The notes under the pieces: model-generated
Database searches by the model: none
What the model saw: only the letters and a program-made list of their open reading frames with translations
Told to the model about the DNA's origin: nothing
From: Candidatus Melainabacteria bacterium
GTDB taxonomy: Bacteria > Cyanobacteriota > Vampirovibrionia > Obscuribacterales > Obscuribacteraceae
DNA: 39,777 nucleotides
Direction of reading: 5' to 3'
Assembly (NCBI GenBank): GCA_012965515.1
Contig: DTSE01000093.1
Coordinates: 1 to 39,777, forward strand
Program-made: the position numbers and the translations under genes
Part shown: positions 24,463 to 33,613 of the stretch, piece after piece
How the letters are laid out: each line of letters starts with the position of its first letter
Position numbering within the stretch: position 1 is the first letter of the stretch

Positions 24463-26028
24463 CTATTCTTTGCTCTCGATCTCTCTTGCCCGTTTGTCCA
24501 TCGCGCTGGCTTCATCACCGCGTCCCATGTCGCGCAACAACGCAGCGTAGTTTCTCAAACTTGCCGCTACCTTGGGGTTTTCCTTTCCGTAAAGTTGTTC
24601 TCTTAGCTCAAGCGAGCGTTTGTAAAGCGGCTCTGCATCGGCATATTTACCCTCGTCACGATAAAGACGAGCCAAGTTATTGAGGCTGTTTGCCAACTCA
24701 GGAAGGCTTGCTCCGCCGGCCTTCTCATCGATGGCTACAGCTTCCTTAAAGGAAGGCTCCGCATCACCTGGCTTGCCTTGCTGCTTATAGATCAGAGCTA
24801 GATCGTTCATATCTTTGCCAATCTCAGGATTGGTATCGCCGAGCTTGGCTTTGCGTATCGTGATGACACGCTTCAGAATGTCCTCTGCGCCCTGATAGTC
24901 TTCCATGTGCAGGTAGACTTCCTTCAGGTTGTTCAAGCAAGTGGCGAAAAGCAAGCTCTGATCGCCCTCCAGTTTTTCAGCCAATGCAACGGCCTTCTGA
25001 AGCAAAGGCTTCGCCTCATCGTACTTATCCTGGGCGTCCAAAACCAGCGCCAGATTCGTTTGCGCCTCCAATAGTGCACGCGGCTGATCTGCTTCGTGCC
25101 TTTCGCGAATTGCTAAAAGGCGGCGAGCAACCGTTTCACCTGCGGCGAAATCTCCTTCCTCTCGCATACACGTTGCCAAATTCGAGAGGCACACTGCGAT
25201 GGCATCCTCATTATTGGACTTCTCCAATATCTTGAGCGCGCGCTCCAGAAGCGGATGTGCTAATTCCGGCTTCTCCTGCTCGCGATACATGCCGGCAAGA
25301 TTGTTCAACGCGGCGGCGACGTCAGGACTGTCCGCCCCTTTGTCCTTTTCGCGCAGCTCGATGACCTTCTTGTAGAGAGCTTCTGCTTCTGTGTACTTTT
25401 TCTCTCTGCGCAAGACAACAGCCTGGTTGTTCAGAGAGACCGATTCGGCGTCGCTGTTGCCAGTTTTCGGCACCAAATGAGCAACACGCTCCAAGTATTT
25501 GCCGGCGCCAGTTGTATCTCCCACGACTTTAGCAATGCGCCCGAGGCTGTTCAACAAAGGAATAAGAACAGTATCTTCTCTTCCCTTTTCCTTTTCAGCA
25601 ATGGCCAGCGCTCTTTCGTATGATTGGCGCGACTCCTCATATTTCTTCTCTTTGAAATAAAGCTTGGCAAGATTACTCAAGCTCGGCACAAGAGCATAAC
25701 CTTCAGCCCCGACACTTTTTTCTTTCACTGCCAAAGCTCGTTTGTACACTGCTTCAGCCTCTTCGTCCTTATTCTGTGACTCGAGGACCAGCGCCAGGTT
25801 GTTGAGCGTAATGCCCAATTTAGCGTCGTCCAGACCAGAACTCTCGCACTCTTTCAAAGCTGATCTGAAAATTGTTTCGGCTTCGCCAAAATTCTTGGCG
25901 CGGTAAAACTTTTCGCCGTCCGCGATGAAATCGCCCCATTCTTTAGCACCCGCAAACGCCGGGTTAGTGAGCAATGGCGCCGCAACGCACAACGAAACGA
26001 GCGAGCGGTAAAACAATCGAGATTTCAT
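24463..26028 (-). CDS. Exported TPR protein, kinesin-light-chain-like
   Basis: A 521-residue protein. Residues 1-26 are a signal peptide (basic start, LVSLCVAAPLLT, cleavage near PAFAGA). The remaining part is about ten tandem 42-residue KLC-type TPR units. Each has the form LNNLAxxYxxxxKYxEAExLYKRALE, for example LNNLARLYRDEGKYADAEPL and NNLAGMYREQEKPELAHPLL. Asn-Asn-Leu motifs mark each unit. This forms a long protein-binding superhelix outside the cytoplasm. The partner is unknown. The first gene of a pair with the Gly/Ser-rich unknown gene. Confidence 0.92.
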   Translation of the reverse strand: MKSRLFYRSLVSLCVAAPLLTNPAFAGAKEWGDFIADGEKFYRAKNFGEAETIFRSALKECESSGLDDAKLGITLNNLALVLESQNKDEEAEAVYKRALAVKEKSVGAEGYALVPSLSNLAKLYFKEKKYEESRQSYERALAIAEKEKGREDTVLIPLLNSLGRIAKVVGDTTGAGKYLERVAHLVPKTGNSDAESVSLNNQAVVLRREKKYTEAEALYKKVIELREKDKGADSPDVAAALNNLAGMYREQEKPELAHPLLERALKILEKSNNEDAIAVCLSNLATCMREEGDFAAGETVARRLLAIRERHEADQPRALLEAQTNLALVLDAQDKYDEAKPLLQKAVALAEKLEGDQSLLFATCLNNLKEVYLHMEDYQGAEDILKRVITIRKAKLGDTNPEIGKDMNDLALIYKQQGKPGDAEPSFKEAVAIDEKAGGASLPELANSLNNLARLYRDEGKYADAEPLYKRSLELREQLYGKENPKVAASLRNYAALLRDMGRGDEASAMDKRAREIESKE

Positions 26029-26236
26029 GATGCAATTTTCCGATTAGGACGCAAATTTTGAACAATGAAATCGGGTTGCGCCCGATGCCTTGCCAAATTT
26101 TCAACGATACGAGAACGCTACTAAGACCACTTTAGCTGAACAGTGAAAAACATACATTAGTTAAAAGAAGCCGCCCGAAACAGACGGCAACAGACCAGTA
26201 ATCGTTCCCATCCCGCTTCCTCTTGATGACTTAAAT

Positions 26237-27346
26237 CTATTCTTTTTTGAATCCCAATTCCTTGGCTTTGGCTTCGTCACTGGTGGCGTGGGTAGTATCA
26301 CCAATCGCTTTATATGCTTGAGCACGATTGTAATAGGCTTCGCCAAGTTTGGGATTCAAAGAAAGAGCCTTGTTGAAATCGTCAATTGCCTGCTGAAACT
26401 GTTTCAAATGACGCCGAGCAACACCGCGCGTGTCATAGGCGGCAGCGAGATGCGGTGCCAAGTCGATAGCTTTTGTGCTGTCGTCGAGCGACTTATCGTA
26501 TTGACCGAGATCGTTATATACGGCAGCGCGATTATTGAACGCAGCAGCGCATTTCGGATCGATTGCCAACGCCTTATTGCAGTCTTCGAGAGCTTCGGCA
26601 AACTCTTTATGACGTCCATGAGACCAGGCACGATTGACATACGCTACAACATAATTCGGTGAAATTGCCAAAAGCGCGCTCAGGTCAGCCAGCGCTTTTT
26701 TGTGTTCGCCAATTGTCTCGTATGCAGTGCTCCGATTTAGCAAAGCGCTGATGCTCTTTGGATTCAGCTCAACCGCTTTCGTATAGTGCGCAATCGCCTC
26801 TTCGAACTTGCCGTCCTTAGCAAAATCCGCAGCCTTGTCACATTCATCTTCTTCAGGAGTGGGCGCACCAACATCTGGATCGGTCAAGCAACTCCACTTG
26901 GTGTCTTTCTGCTCGAACAAAAAGTTTTTCACTCTTGCCGTCTTCGCAGCCGGACCCTCCGGCTCTTCGCGCACCGTGATGACGGCATGCTTAAACCCTT
27001 GAAGCGACGCATCCTGTTTAAAGTAAGTCCAAATTTCCTCGACTTCTTTTTTCAGCTTCGACATATCGTCCAGTTTGAAGTCGCTTTCGTAGCTCAGAAG
27101 AAGCGCTTGATCGCCATCGGCAAAAATCAATGGGCCGACAAAATGAAGTTTCATCTTCTTGCCGGACGGCAATTGCTTCACCGTATACTTCGGCTGATGC
27201 GACGCAAAGTGCAGTCGCAACGCGGGCTCCGGCACAATCGGTCGCGGAACCGCTTGAGCTGCTGTTGCAAAAACAGTGCTCATTGAAAGGACAAAAACAA
27301 GCGACTTATTTGCGACACTCAGAAATTTCATTTTGTTGACGTCCAT
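26237..27346 (-). CDS. Exported TPR protein with unrecognised N-terminal domain
   Basis: A 369-residue protein. A signal peptide covers about residues 1-33 (LVFVLSMSTVFATAAQA). A domain of about 120 residues follows that I do not recognise, with strands and an ILKKEVEEIWTYFKQ-like helix (KLKKEVEEIWTYFKQ). From about residue 160 come six or so classical 34-residue TPR units, for instance AIAHYTKAVELNPKSISALL and YDKSLDDSTKAIDLAPHLAA. The ATG directly follows the stop of the zinc-finger regulator gene (TAAATG), so the two are coupled; an in-frame ATG 15 bases later is an alternative start. Partner unknown. Confidence 0.9.
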   Translation of the reverse strand: MDVNKMKFLSVANKSLVFVLSMSTVFATAAQAVPRPIVPEPALRLHFASHQPKYTVKQLPSGKKMKLHFVGPLIFADGDQALLLSYESDFKLDDMSKLKKEVEEIWTYFKQDASLQGFKHAVITVREEPEGPAAKTARVKNFLFEQKDTKWSCLTDPDVGAPTPEEDECDKAADFAKDGKFEEAIAHYTKAVELNPKSISALLNRSTAYETIGEHKKALADLSALLAISPNYVVAYVNRAWSHGRHKEFAEALEDCNKALAIDPKCAAAFNNRAAVYNDLGQYDKSLDDSTKAIDLAPHLAAAYDTRGVARRHLKQFQQAIDDFNKALSLNPKLGEAYYNRAQAYKAIGDTTHATSDEAKAKELGFKKE

Positions 27347-28039
27347 TTACTGCTTTTCTTTTCGGTTTCGGTATCGGCGCTGTTTTTCTTTCATGTACCC
27401 GGGATCTTTCAGTTGTTTTGTTATCTGAAAGGTACTGAACCGGCAAGCATCAGAACAAAACTTGGCTTTCCCGGAATAGACGAAGAAATCTTCGCACCTT
27501 TGAATCTCATCCACCACTTCCGGCTCTGCTTCTTGAAGCAAAGACAGTTCCGCCCGCCAGGCAGATTCTCGCTCGTTCACAAGGGCGCCCAATCGTTCTC
27601 TTTTTCCTTCTCGGAAAAGCCCTTCACAGCGGACTATTCGGGGCGTCGACTCGGCTTCGACCGCCTCCGACAAGAAGGCAGCGAACTGCAACAGCAGCGT
27701 ATCGCAAACAGATCTTAATACGTCCGTGTCGGAATTGCTTGCCCTGCGAGCGATCAAAAGTGGCAAAGCATCATTGGCATAACCCTCATGAATGGCAAGA
27801 GCAACCCCGTTCAACCGCTCTTGCAATGCGCCAAGCGCCAGAGCTTCACCAAAATGCAGGCACGTTATCTGTTCGCGCATGAAATTCAGCTGATCGAAAA
27901 ATGAACCAACATCCGAAGCGGATACCGAGAGTTTGCGCCCGGTCAGACGAAACAACCAGTCCAGCGCATCCGCCTCAGACTTCCACCCAGTCTCTTCGTT
28001 CAGTGTCTCGACCCAATGTAACTTCTGAAACTTCTGCAT
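27347..28039 (-). CDS. Putative transcription regulator, ABATE/CGNR zinc-finger-like
   Basis: An approximately 230-residue protein. The N-terminal half resembles the ABATE domain of CGNR regulators: WVETLNEETG, a segment DALDWLFRLTGRK, and LNFMREQITCLHFGEAL. The C terminus has a treble-clef-like cysteine set, RCEDFF then KFCSDACRFSTF, where CGNR is replaced by ACRF. A very basic end KQRRYRNRKEKQ follows. Such proteins bind DNA through the C-terminal zinc finger. Two operator-like palindromes lie just upstream. ATG 28039 is chosen; a TTG at 28054 gives five more residues. Neither has a clear binding site. The family call is moderate. Confidence 0.65.
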   Translation of the reverse strand: MQKFQKLHWVETLNEETGWKSEADALDWLFRLTGRKLSVSASDVGSFFDQLNFMREQITCLHFGEALALGALQERLNGVALAIHEGYANDALPLLIARRASNSDTDVLRSVCDTLLLQFAAFLSEAVEAESTPRIVRCEGLFREGKRERLGALVNERESAWRAELSLLQEAEPEVVDEIQRCEDFFVYSGKAKFCSDACRFSTFQITKQLKDPGYMKEKQRRYRNRKEKQ

Positions 28040-28079
28040 TTTCGGCACTTTCAAGGTTTTCTGGAAATTCCAAATTGAC

Positions 28080-28099
28080 TACCACGATTCACCGTGGTA
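28080..28099. promoter_or_regulatory. Operator-like palindrome, copy 1
   Basis: TACCACG and CGTGGTA are exact 7-bp inverted arms around ATTCAC. It is paired with a second site 24 bases away, centre to centre. It lies between the zinc-finger regulator and the divergent MATE gene. Confidence 0.6.
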
Positions 28100-28103
28100 T
28101 CGT

Positions 28104-28123
28104 TACCACGATTACACGTTGTA
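28104..28123. promoter_or_regulatory. Operator-like palindrome, copy 2
   Basis: TACCACG and CGTTGTA form the same 7-6-7 dyad with one mismatch around ATTACA. It overlaps a minus-strand TATAAT region (28124-28129) and lies inside a weak plus-strand promoter candidate (TTACCA 28103-28108, 17-base spacer, TATACC 28126-28131). A protein bound here could control both divergent genes. Confidence 0.6.
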
Positions 28124-28129
28124 ATTATA
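28124..28129 (-). promoter_or_regulatory. -10 box (TATAAT) for the zinc-finger regulator
   Basis: The minus strand reads a perfect TATAAT here. A transcript would start about 28117, inside operator copy 2, which fits autorepression. The -35 region is poor. Confidence 0.4.
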
Positions 28130-28268
28130 CCCGCCGATTTCCTTTCACGAAGCTGGCGCAGTTCTTAGCTATCCGCAAAGCCAAAACTATTGAAAACCAC
28201 AAACCGAGCGCTTTCTCGCTCGGCTAACCGGGTGCGACCAAATTCGCCAAGCACCAAAGGACTATTAG

Positions 28269-29714
28269 ATGAAAATCCGTACAAAACGGTTAGAAGCAGT
28301 CACAGAACTCGCCCTCATTATCAAAGACGCACTTCCTGTCTGCGTTGCAGTCGGTTTGGCAGCCACAATTGGACTGGTCGACGTACACCTCGCCGGAGCA
28401 TTGGGCCCGGCCGTGCAAGCAGGAGTCGGCATCGGCGATCAATTTCTCTTCTTCGCCGCGCTGCTCGGTACTGGAATCGCGCAAGGAGCAGGCTCTCTAA
28501 TTGCACGCGCGACAGGCGCAGGATGCGAACGCGAAGCAAGGTTATTTGCATATGCGGGGCTGTCCTTAGCATTGATATTTGGATGTGCCGCGTCGGTCGC
28601 AACCTATTGCGGGGCAGATCTTCTGCTCAGCATGTTCAGCAGGGACAGCAGCGTCCGCGAAGCGGGCAGCATCTACTTGCGTCTCTGCGCGCTAGCGAAC
28701 GCACCATACTGTTTGATGCTTTCACAATCAGCGATTTTGAGAGCATCAGGAAAGAGTTTCTCAACAATACTTCCATGGTTTGTCGCAGCCATTCTCAGCA
28801 TCGTTCTATCACTCGCCCTTCCGCAGCTCATGCCAAACGGCGCGACACACACGTTAGAGTACATCGCCCTGGCATGGAACATCGGCGCAATCGCAGGAAT
28901 GTTTGTTGGGCAAAATCAATTGAAGAAACTTGGCTATGTTTTGTTTCAAAGACAACAAGGTGGACAACCAGAAAAGCGGCCGACACTCCTTTCTCAATTT
29001 CTCCAATTCAATAAAGAGCATGCCCAAAAGGTCAAGGCAATTTTCCTGCTCGGTTTGCCGATTGCCGCAACTGAAGCCGCTTGGCTGAGTTCCAACTTTT
29101 TCATGTACGTGATTCTTTCTCAAATGCCGTCGGCAAACGAAACACAAGCAGCCTGGACGATCAGATTGAAGATCGAAGAGATTGCCGCCACACCAGCCAT
29201 ACTTGCCTTCAACATGACCGCCGCTTCGCTTGTCGGACAGCGAGTTGGCGCCGGTGACTACAGTGGCGCATTTAAAGTGACTCGCAAAGCATCTCTGGCA
29301 GCAGCCGCAGTCATGCTGGTTGTCGGACTGGCAGTTTTTGCAAACAGCAATTACCTTGCGGAAGATTATGCTTCGACAGCGCTTTCCGCCATCTATGCTC
29401 AAGAACTGTTGGTCGTTTCAATTATTGTCTATCCGCTCACGGCGTATTACATAACGATTTTCGGCGCCCTTGAAGGAGCAGGTTCAACACTGAAACCAAT
29501 GCTAGCCATCGTGGCAGGTTTGTTTCTCCTTCGCACTCCATTGGCGGCGTACTTAGCGCTTCACTTGAATGAAGGCATGACTGGCATTGTCATATCAATT
29601 GTCGTTTCGCACATTGCCGTAGCACTATCCGCGGTATCACAAACAAAGTCTTTCTTCGCCCAGAAACAAGGTAATGTGTCTGCGGCCTTGCCGTTGATTG
29701 AGGTGCCAAGATAA
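28269..29714 (+). CDS. MATE-family efflux transporter
   Basis: A 481-residue inner-membrane protein with about twelve hydrophobic helices in two similar halves. The first half has VGLAATIGLVDVHLAGALGP, FAALLGTGIAQGAGSLIARA and NAPYCLMLSQSAILRASGKS. The second half has WTIRLKIEEIAATPAILAFN and ASLVGQRVGAGDYSGAF, typical of multidrug and toxin extrusion pumps that use a Na+ or H+ gradient. AAGGAC seven bases upstream of the ATG supports the start. It is divergent from the zinc-finger regulator across 214 bases carrying the paired palindromes. The substrate is unknown. Confidence 0.92.
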   Translation: MKIRTKRLEAVTELALIIKDALPVCVAVGLAATIGLVDVHLAGALGPAVQAGVGIGDQFLFFAALLGTGIAQGAGSLIARATGAGCEREARLFAYAGLSLALIFGCAASVATYCGADLLLSMFSRDSSVREAGSIYLRLCALANAPYCLMLSQSAILRASGKSFSTILPWFVAAILSIVLSLALPQLMPNGATHTLEYIALAWNIGAIAGMFVGQNQLKKLGYVLFQRQQGGQPEKRPTLLSQFLQFNKEHAQKVKAIFLLGLPIAATEAAWLSSNFFMYVILSQMPSANETQAAWTIRLKIEEIAATPAILAFNMTAASLVGQRVGAGDYSGAFKVTRKASLAAAAVMLVVGLAVFANSNYLAEDYASTALSAIYAQELLVVSIIVYPLTAYYITIFGALEGAGSTLKPMLAIVAGLFLLRTPLAAYLALHLNEGMTGIVISIVVSHIAVALSAVSQTKSFFAQKQGNVSAALPLIEVPR

Positions 29715-29830
29715 CAAAACCCGCAGTCCTCTATTTTGGGGTAGTCAAATACCATACTTTGTTTCAACCAACCTCATGTAAAATAGGGCAACGGGGTCCC
29801 AATAAGGAAACTTCGCCTTCAAGAGGAAAG

Positions 29831-30052
29831 ATGGCTGAAATCAGCGCGGACCTAAAGACCGAGGAGCTTCTCAAGCTCGCCGCCGACAATCATCACAAGC
29901 GCATCACCCTCAGCGAGGAAGAGCGCAAAATGGTCATCGACCTTTTGAAGAAGAAAGGCGCCGAAGAACTGGAGTACGGACAGGAGATCGAATTCGAGAC
30001 CGTCCGGCTGGTCAGACGCGTCACCGGCGCCGTTGGCGTCTATTTCAGCTAA
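29831..30052 (+). CDS. Small unknown protein
   Basis: A 73-residue, highly charged protein. The N-terminal half is helical (TEELLKLAADNHHKRITLSE, then a second helix of Lys/Glu pattern). The end is beta-like with ETVRLVRRVTGAVGVYFS. No signal peptide and no cysteine. A strong AAGAGGAAAG binding site precedes the ATG, supporting it as a true gene. The frame is also open upstream to 29759, but that extension has no binding site and no protein-like composition. I do not recognise a family. Confidence 0.75.
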   Translation: MAEISADLKTEELLKLAADNHHKRITLSEEERKMVIDLLKKKGAEELEYGQEIEFETVRLVRRVTGAVGVYFS

Positions 30053-30236
30053 ATACCAAGTCAAGTGTAACCGGGCGTTACAGCCGAGTTCGCAAATGCC
30101 AAATAGGGCGGCATTCTAAGGGATAATTGCCTTCCGGCCGGTCGGGCTGCTTCAGGGCAGCACGCAGGGTCACGGATGCGGAGCAAACAGCGCTTCGCAA
30201 CGCTCGGACAATGGCGCGCTGCGCTCAAGGAGAAAT

Positions 30237-31520
30237 ATGGCACGAGTTGTGCTCGGAATGTTGGGGCTAGGAACAGTGGGCACAGGGGTTGTCGAACTCC
30301 TGAGCAAACATCGACATCTGACGCTCAAAAAAGTGGCGGTAAAAAGCCTCGATAAAGAACGCTCGTCAAAGCCATCCTGTCCGCTCACAACAGACGTTGA
30401 CGAGATCATCAACGATCCGGAAATCGAAGTGCTCGTCGAAGTTATGGGCGGAGAGAATCCAACCGTTTCATACTTGGAACAGGCGATTAAGAAGCGCAAG
30501 CACATTGTCACCGCAAACAAAGAGGTGCTGGCAAAACACGGACCGCGCCTTTTTGCATTGGCGAAAGAGCACGGCGTGGCAATCTTCTTCGAAGCATCGG
30601 TGGCAGGCGGTGTGCCGCTTCTGTCAACGATTCACAAGGGATTGGAAGCCAACGAAATTGAATCCGTGACTGGAATTTTGAACGGTACTACCAACTTCAT
30701 TTTGTCGAATATGGAAGCCGGCAACAGTTATGCCGCAGCATTGAAAGAAGCTCAAGATCTGGGTTTTGCAGAAGCAGACCCGACCGCCGATGTAGATGGA
30801 TTCGATGTCGCGTACAAACTTTCCGTGCTCGCCGCACTCGGCTTTGGACACTTCGTCAAACCCGAAACCATCTACAAAGAAGGCATCAGAAATATCACCG
30901 AAGAGGATATGGCTCTAGCAAAAGAGTTCGGCTACAGAATTAAACTTCTGGGCACGGCGGCAAAGGGCAGCAGTAACGGCACTTCGAACAACACCGGTTT
31001 CGACGTCCGCGTGCATCCTACTCTTGTGCCCCTCGATCATCCGCTCGCCTCCGTTTCTGGACCAAACAACGGTATTCTTGTTCGCGGACATGCTGTCGGA
31101 CAGCTCACTTTGATTGGTCCCGGCGCCGGCAAATTGCCTACAGCGTCGGCAGTTGTCGGTGACTTGATGAACTTGGCAGGAGCCTTGAAACTGCCGGATT
31201 TCGCAAGCTATTTCCAGCCCACGATTGACGCGTCTCCCGCCTCGGCAACGCCGCCATTGGCATGGAAGTGCCCATTCTATTTGCGCCTTGTCGTCAAAGA
31301 CACACCGGGTGTTATCGGAAAAATCGGCAACATCTTTGGCACACACAACATCAGCATCTCCACGATCATTCAGCGCGGAGTCGAAGGCAAGGAAGCGACA
31401 GTCGTCATCATGACCCACGATGTGTTGGGCAAAGACATGGACGCCGCGCTCGATGAATTGAAAAAATGCGATTTCCTCAGCTCTCTCGGCAATGCGATCA
31501 GAATTTTCAGGAGTGCGTAA
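30237..31520 (+). CDS. hom: Homoserine dehydrogenase
   Basis: It reduces aspartate semialdehyde to homoserine with NAD(P)H. The nucleotide-binding start is MLGLGTVGTGVVELL. TANKEVLAKHG follows, then the catalytic region GGVPLLSTIHKGLEANEIES, GILNGTTNFILS and FAEADPTADVDGFDVAYKL. The last 80 residues form an ACT domain (KDTPGVIGKIGNIFGTHNIS), which suggests allosteric control, often by threonine. At 427 residues it is the usual monofunctional length. AAGGAG lies six bases before the ATG. It is the first gene of hom-thrC-thrB-lysC. No threonine/isoleucine-rich leader peptide is seen in the 184 bases upstream. Confidence 0.97.
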   Translation: MARVVLGMLGLGTVGTGVVELLSKHRHLTLKKVAVKSLDKERSSKPSCPLTTDVDEIINDPEIEVLVEVMGGENPTVSYLEQAIKKRKHIVTANKEVLAKHGPRLFALAKEHGVAIFFEASVAGGVPLLSTIHKGLEANEIESVTGILNGTTNFILSNMEAGNSYAAALKEAQDLGFAEADPTADVDGFDVAYKLSVLAALGFGHFVKPETIYKEGIRNITEEDMALAKEFGYRIKLLGTAAKGSSNGTSNNTGFDVRVHPTLVPLDHPLASVSGPNNGILVRGHAVGQLTLIGPGAGKLPTASAVVGDLMNLAGALKLPDFASYFQPTIDASPASATPPLAWKCPFYLRLVVKDTPGVIGKIGNIFGTHNISISTIIQRGVEGKEATVVIMTHDVLGKDMDAALDELKKCDFLSSLGNAIRIFRSA

Positions 31521-31549
31521 TTCGTTTCACCGCAGCAAGGACTTTCAAA

Positions 31550-32626
31550 GTGCATAAAGTAGCGCCACAAGTTTTGTCATTAATAAACAAATACGCCGAA
31601 TTTCTTCCGGTGACCCTAGACACTCCAATCGTCTCGCTGGGCGAAGGAAACACGCCACTGGTCGAGGCTTCGTCACTTCCTAAGAAGTTGGGTTTTCCGA
31701 ATTTAAATCTCTATTTCAAACTGGAAGGTCTCAACCCTACAGGCAGTTTTAAAGACAGAGGAATGACCCTGGCCATTTCCAAAGCGGTCGAAGAAAAAGC
31801 TACCGCTGTTATTTGTGCCTCCACTGGTAATACCAGCGCATCAGCTGCAGCATTTGCAACCAAAGCGGGCTTGGATTGCTTCGTGCTTTTGCCGCACGGA
31901 CACGTTGCGCTTGGAAAAGTCGCCCAGGCAATACATTACGGCGCCAAGCTCGTGCAAATCAAAGGAAACTTTGACCGCGCCCTCGAACTCGTAAAAGAAA
32001 TCGGCGACAAGTGTTCTGTCACAATTGTCAATTCCATTAATCCATACAGACTGGAAGGACAAAAAACTGCTGCATTTGAAGTGATCGAACAACTCGGCGA
32101 AGCACCGGACTACTTGTGCATCCCTGTTGGAAACGCAGGCAACATCAGCGCTTACAGAAGAGGATTCAAACTCTTCCACGAGATCGGGCGCGTTGCATCG
32201 GCACCAAAAATGCACGGATTCGAAGCGGAAGGCTCCGCAGCCATTGTGCAGGGCAAGCCGATCGAAAATCCGGAAACAATCGCCACCGCCATTCGCATCG
32301 GCAACCCTGCCAGCTGGAAAGAAGCTGAGGCAGCGGCAGTTGACTCAGGCGGCAAAATCGATTTGGTCACCGACGAAGAAATTTTGGATGCCTACAAACT
32401 TCTGGGATCAAGCGAAGGTATTTTCTGCGAACCATCGAGTGCCGCGAGCGTCGCCGGGTTGATCAAACATCTGAAGGCTGGGCTCATCCGTGGAGACGCA
32501 AGCGCTGTCTGCGTTCTCACTGGCAACGGCTTGAAAGATCCGGAGACCCCACAGAAAGTAAATAAGGTTGATTTGAATCCAGTCGAAGCGAATTTGGACA
32601 CGCTTCGAAAGGTCATGGGAATCTAA
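31550..32626 (+). CDS. thrC: Threonine synthase
   Basis: A PLP enzyme that converts O-phosphohomoserine to threonine. Motifs are VSLGEGNTPLVEA, the lysine loop LNPTGSFKDRGMTLAI, ICASTGNTSASAAAFA, the glycine-rich phosphate site CIPVGNAGNISAYRRGF, and the C-terminal CEPSSAASVAGLI. The preferred start is GTG 31550, since AAGG lies about ten bases upstream and it gives 358 residues, the normal length of this class. A more upstream ATG at 31466 would overlap hom by 55 bases and add a non-conserved stretch. Only four bases separate it from thrB. Confidence 0.96.
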   Translation: MHKVAPQVLSLINKYAEFLPVTLDTPIVSLGEGNTPLVEASSLPKKLGFPNLNLYFKLEGLNPTGSFKDRGMTLAISKAVEEKATAVICASTGNTSASAAAFATKAGLDCFVLLPHGHVALGKVAQAIHYGAKLVQIKGNFDRALELVKEIGDKCSVTIVNSINPYRLEGQKTAAFEVIEQLGEAPDYLCIPVGNAGNISAYRRGFKLFHEIGRVASAPKMHGFEAEGSAAIVQGKPIENPETIATAIRIGNPASWKEAEAAAVDSGGKIDLVTDEEILDAYKLLGSSEGIFCEPSSAASVAGLIKHLKAGLIRGDASAVCVLTGNGLKDPETPQKVNKVDLNPVEANLDTLRKVMGI

Positions 32627-32630
32627 TTAC

Positions 32631-33593
32631 ATGCTAAGCATCCCAGAGTTTGCCAACACCCTCATCGGAAGACGGCTCGTTATCAGTGTTCCGGGAAGCA
32701 CGACAAACCTCGGTCCAGGATTTGACGCCATCGGACTTGCGCTGAATGTGTATAGCCGGTTCACTTACTTTTTCACCGAAGGCGACAGCCTAAAGATCGA
32801 AGCGAAGGGTTCATGCGCAGGTGATCTTTCCGATAAGAAAAACAATCTCTTGCTGAGCGTCTTACTGCATGCGCTTGGTCAAAACGAAGAAGACTTGAAG
32901 GGGCTCAACATTACCATTGAGACCGACATTCCTCTGGCGCGCGGCTTGGGCAGCTCTTCAACTGCCGTGTTGAGCGCATTGTGGGCGGCAGAGATCCTCA
33001 AAGGCAGAGCGCCGGAGCGCATGCGCGTCCTCTCCGCTGCAGCTGAAATCGAAGGACATCCGGACAATGTCGCGGCGAGTTTGTTCGGCGGCTTAGTGGT
33101 CTGCGCTCCGTCCATTCACGGAAGCAAAGCAATTGTGAAACAACTTGCGTGGCCGGAAAAGTGGAAAACGATTGTTGTCGTTCCTCCGTACAAACTATCC
33201 ACCGACAAAGCTCGCGCTGTTTTGCCCAAGAAAATTCCAATGAAAGACGCCACTGCCAATGTGCAGCGAGCGGCACTGTTTGTCGCGGCAGTGACGTCGA
33301 AAGATGATGACGCTCTGCGCGAATCGTTGTTTGACAATTTGCACGAGCCATATCGCACATCGCTGGTTCCAGAATTGAATAAATTGAAAGCATTGGTGCG
33401 CGGCTTTCATGGACTCGGCTGCGTTCTAAGCGGTGCCGGTTCGTCGGTTTTGGTGCTCGTCAATCAGCGTGATGAGCGCGACATGATGAGCGAGCTGAGC
33501 GATTGGTGCGCGCGTCAAGGTGAGGGCTATAAGGTGCTAAACCTTGATGTAGACACAAAGGGATTGAGAGCGGATTTTGAATCATTCAATTAG
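32631..33593 (+). CDS. thrB: Homoserine kinase
   Basis: A GHMP-family kinase that makes O-phosphohomoserine, the substrate of ThrC. The N terminus has VPGSTTNLGPGFDAIGLALN. The ATP-binding GHMP motif is PLARGLGSSSTAVLSALWAA, and the third motif is LGCVLSGAGSSVLVLV near residue 262. HPDNVAASLFGG follows the second motif. At 320 residues it is of normal size. It starts four bases after thrC and ends 20 bases before lysC, so it is clearly an operon member. Confidence 0.96.
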   Translation: MLSIPEFANTLIGRRLVISVPGSTTNLGPGFDAIGLALNVYSRFTYFFTEGDSLKIEAKGSCAGDLSDKKNNLLLSVLLHALGQNEEDLKGLNITIETDIPLARGLGSSSTAVLSALWAAEILKGRAPERMRVLSAAAEIEGHPDNVAASLFGGLVVCAPSIHGSKAIVKQLAWPEKWKTIVVVPPYKLSTDKARAVLPKKIPMKDATANVQRAALFVAAVTSKDDDALRESLFDNLHEPYRTSLVPELNKLKALVRGFHGLGCVLSGAGSSVLVLVNQRDERDMMSELSDWCARQGEGYKVLNLDVDTKGLRADFESFN

Positions 33594-33613
33594 TACAAAA
33601 GTATGAGCGAAAC

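Noticed and set aside
28190-29014. 274-codon plus-strand frame overlapping the MATE gene
   Set aside because: Very Arg/Ser-rich shadow frame. The MATE frame has clear membrane helices and a binding site.
31466-31549. Longer N terminus of threonine synthase
   Set aside because: It would overlap hom by 55 bases. GTG 31550 has a binding site and gives the usual length.
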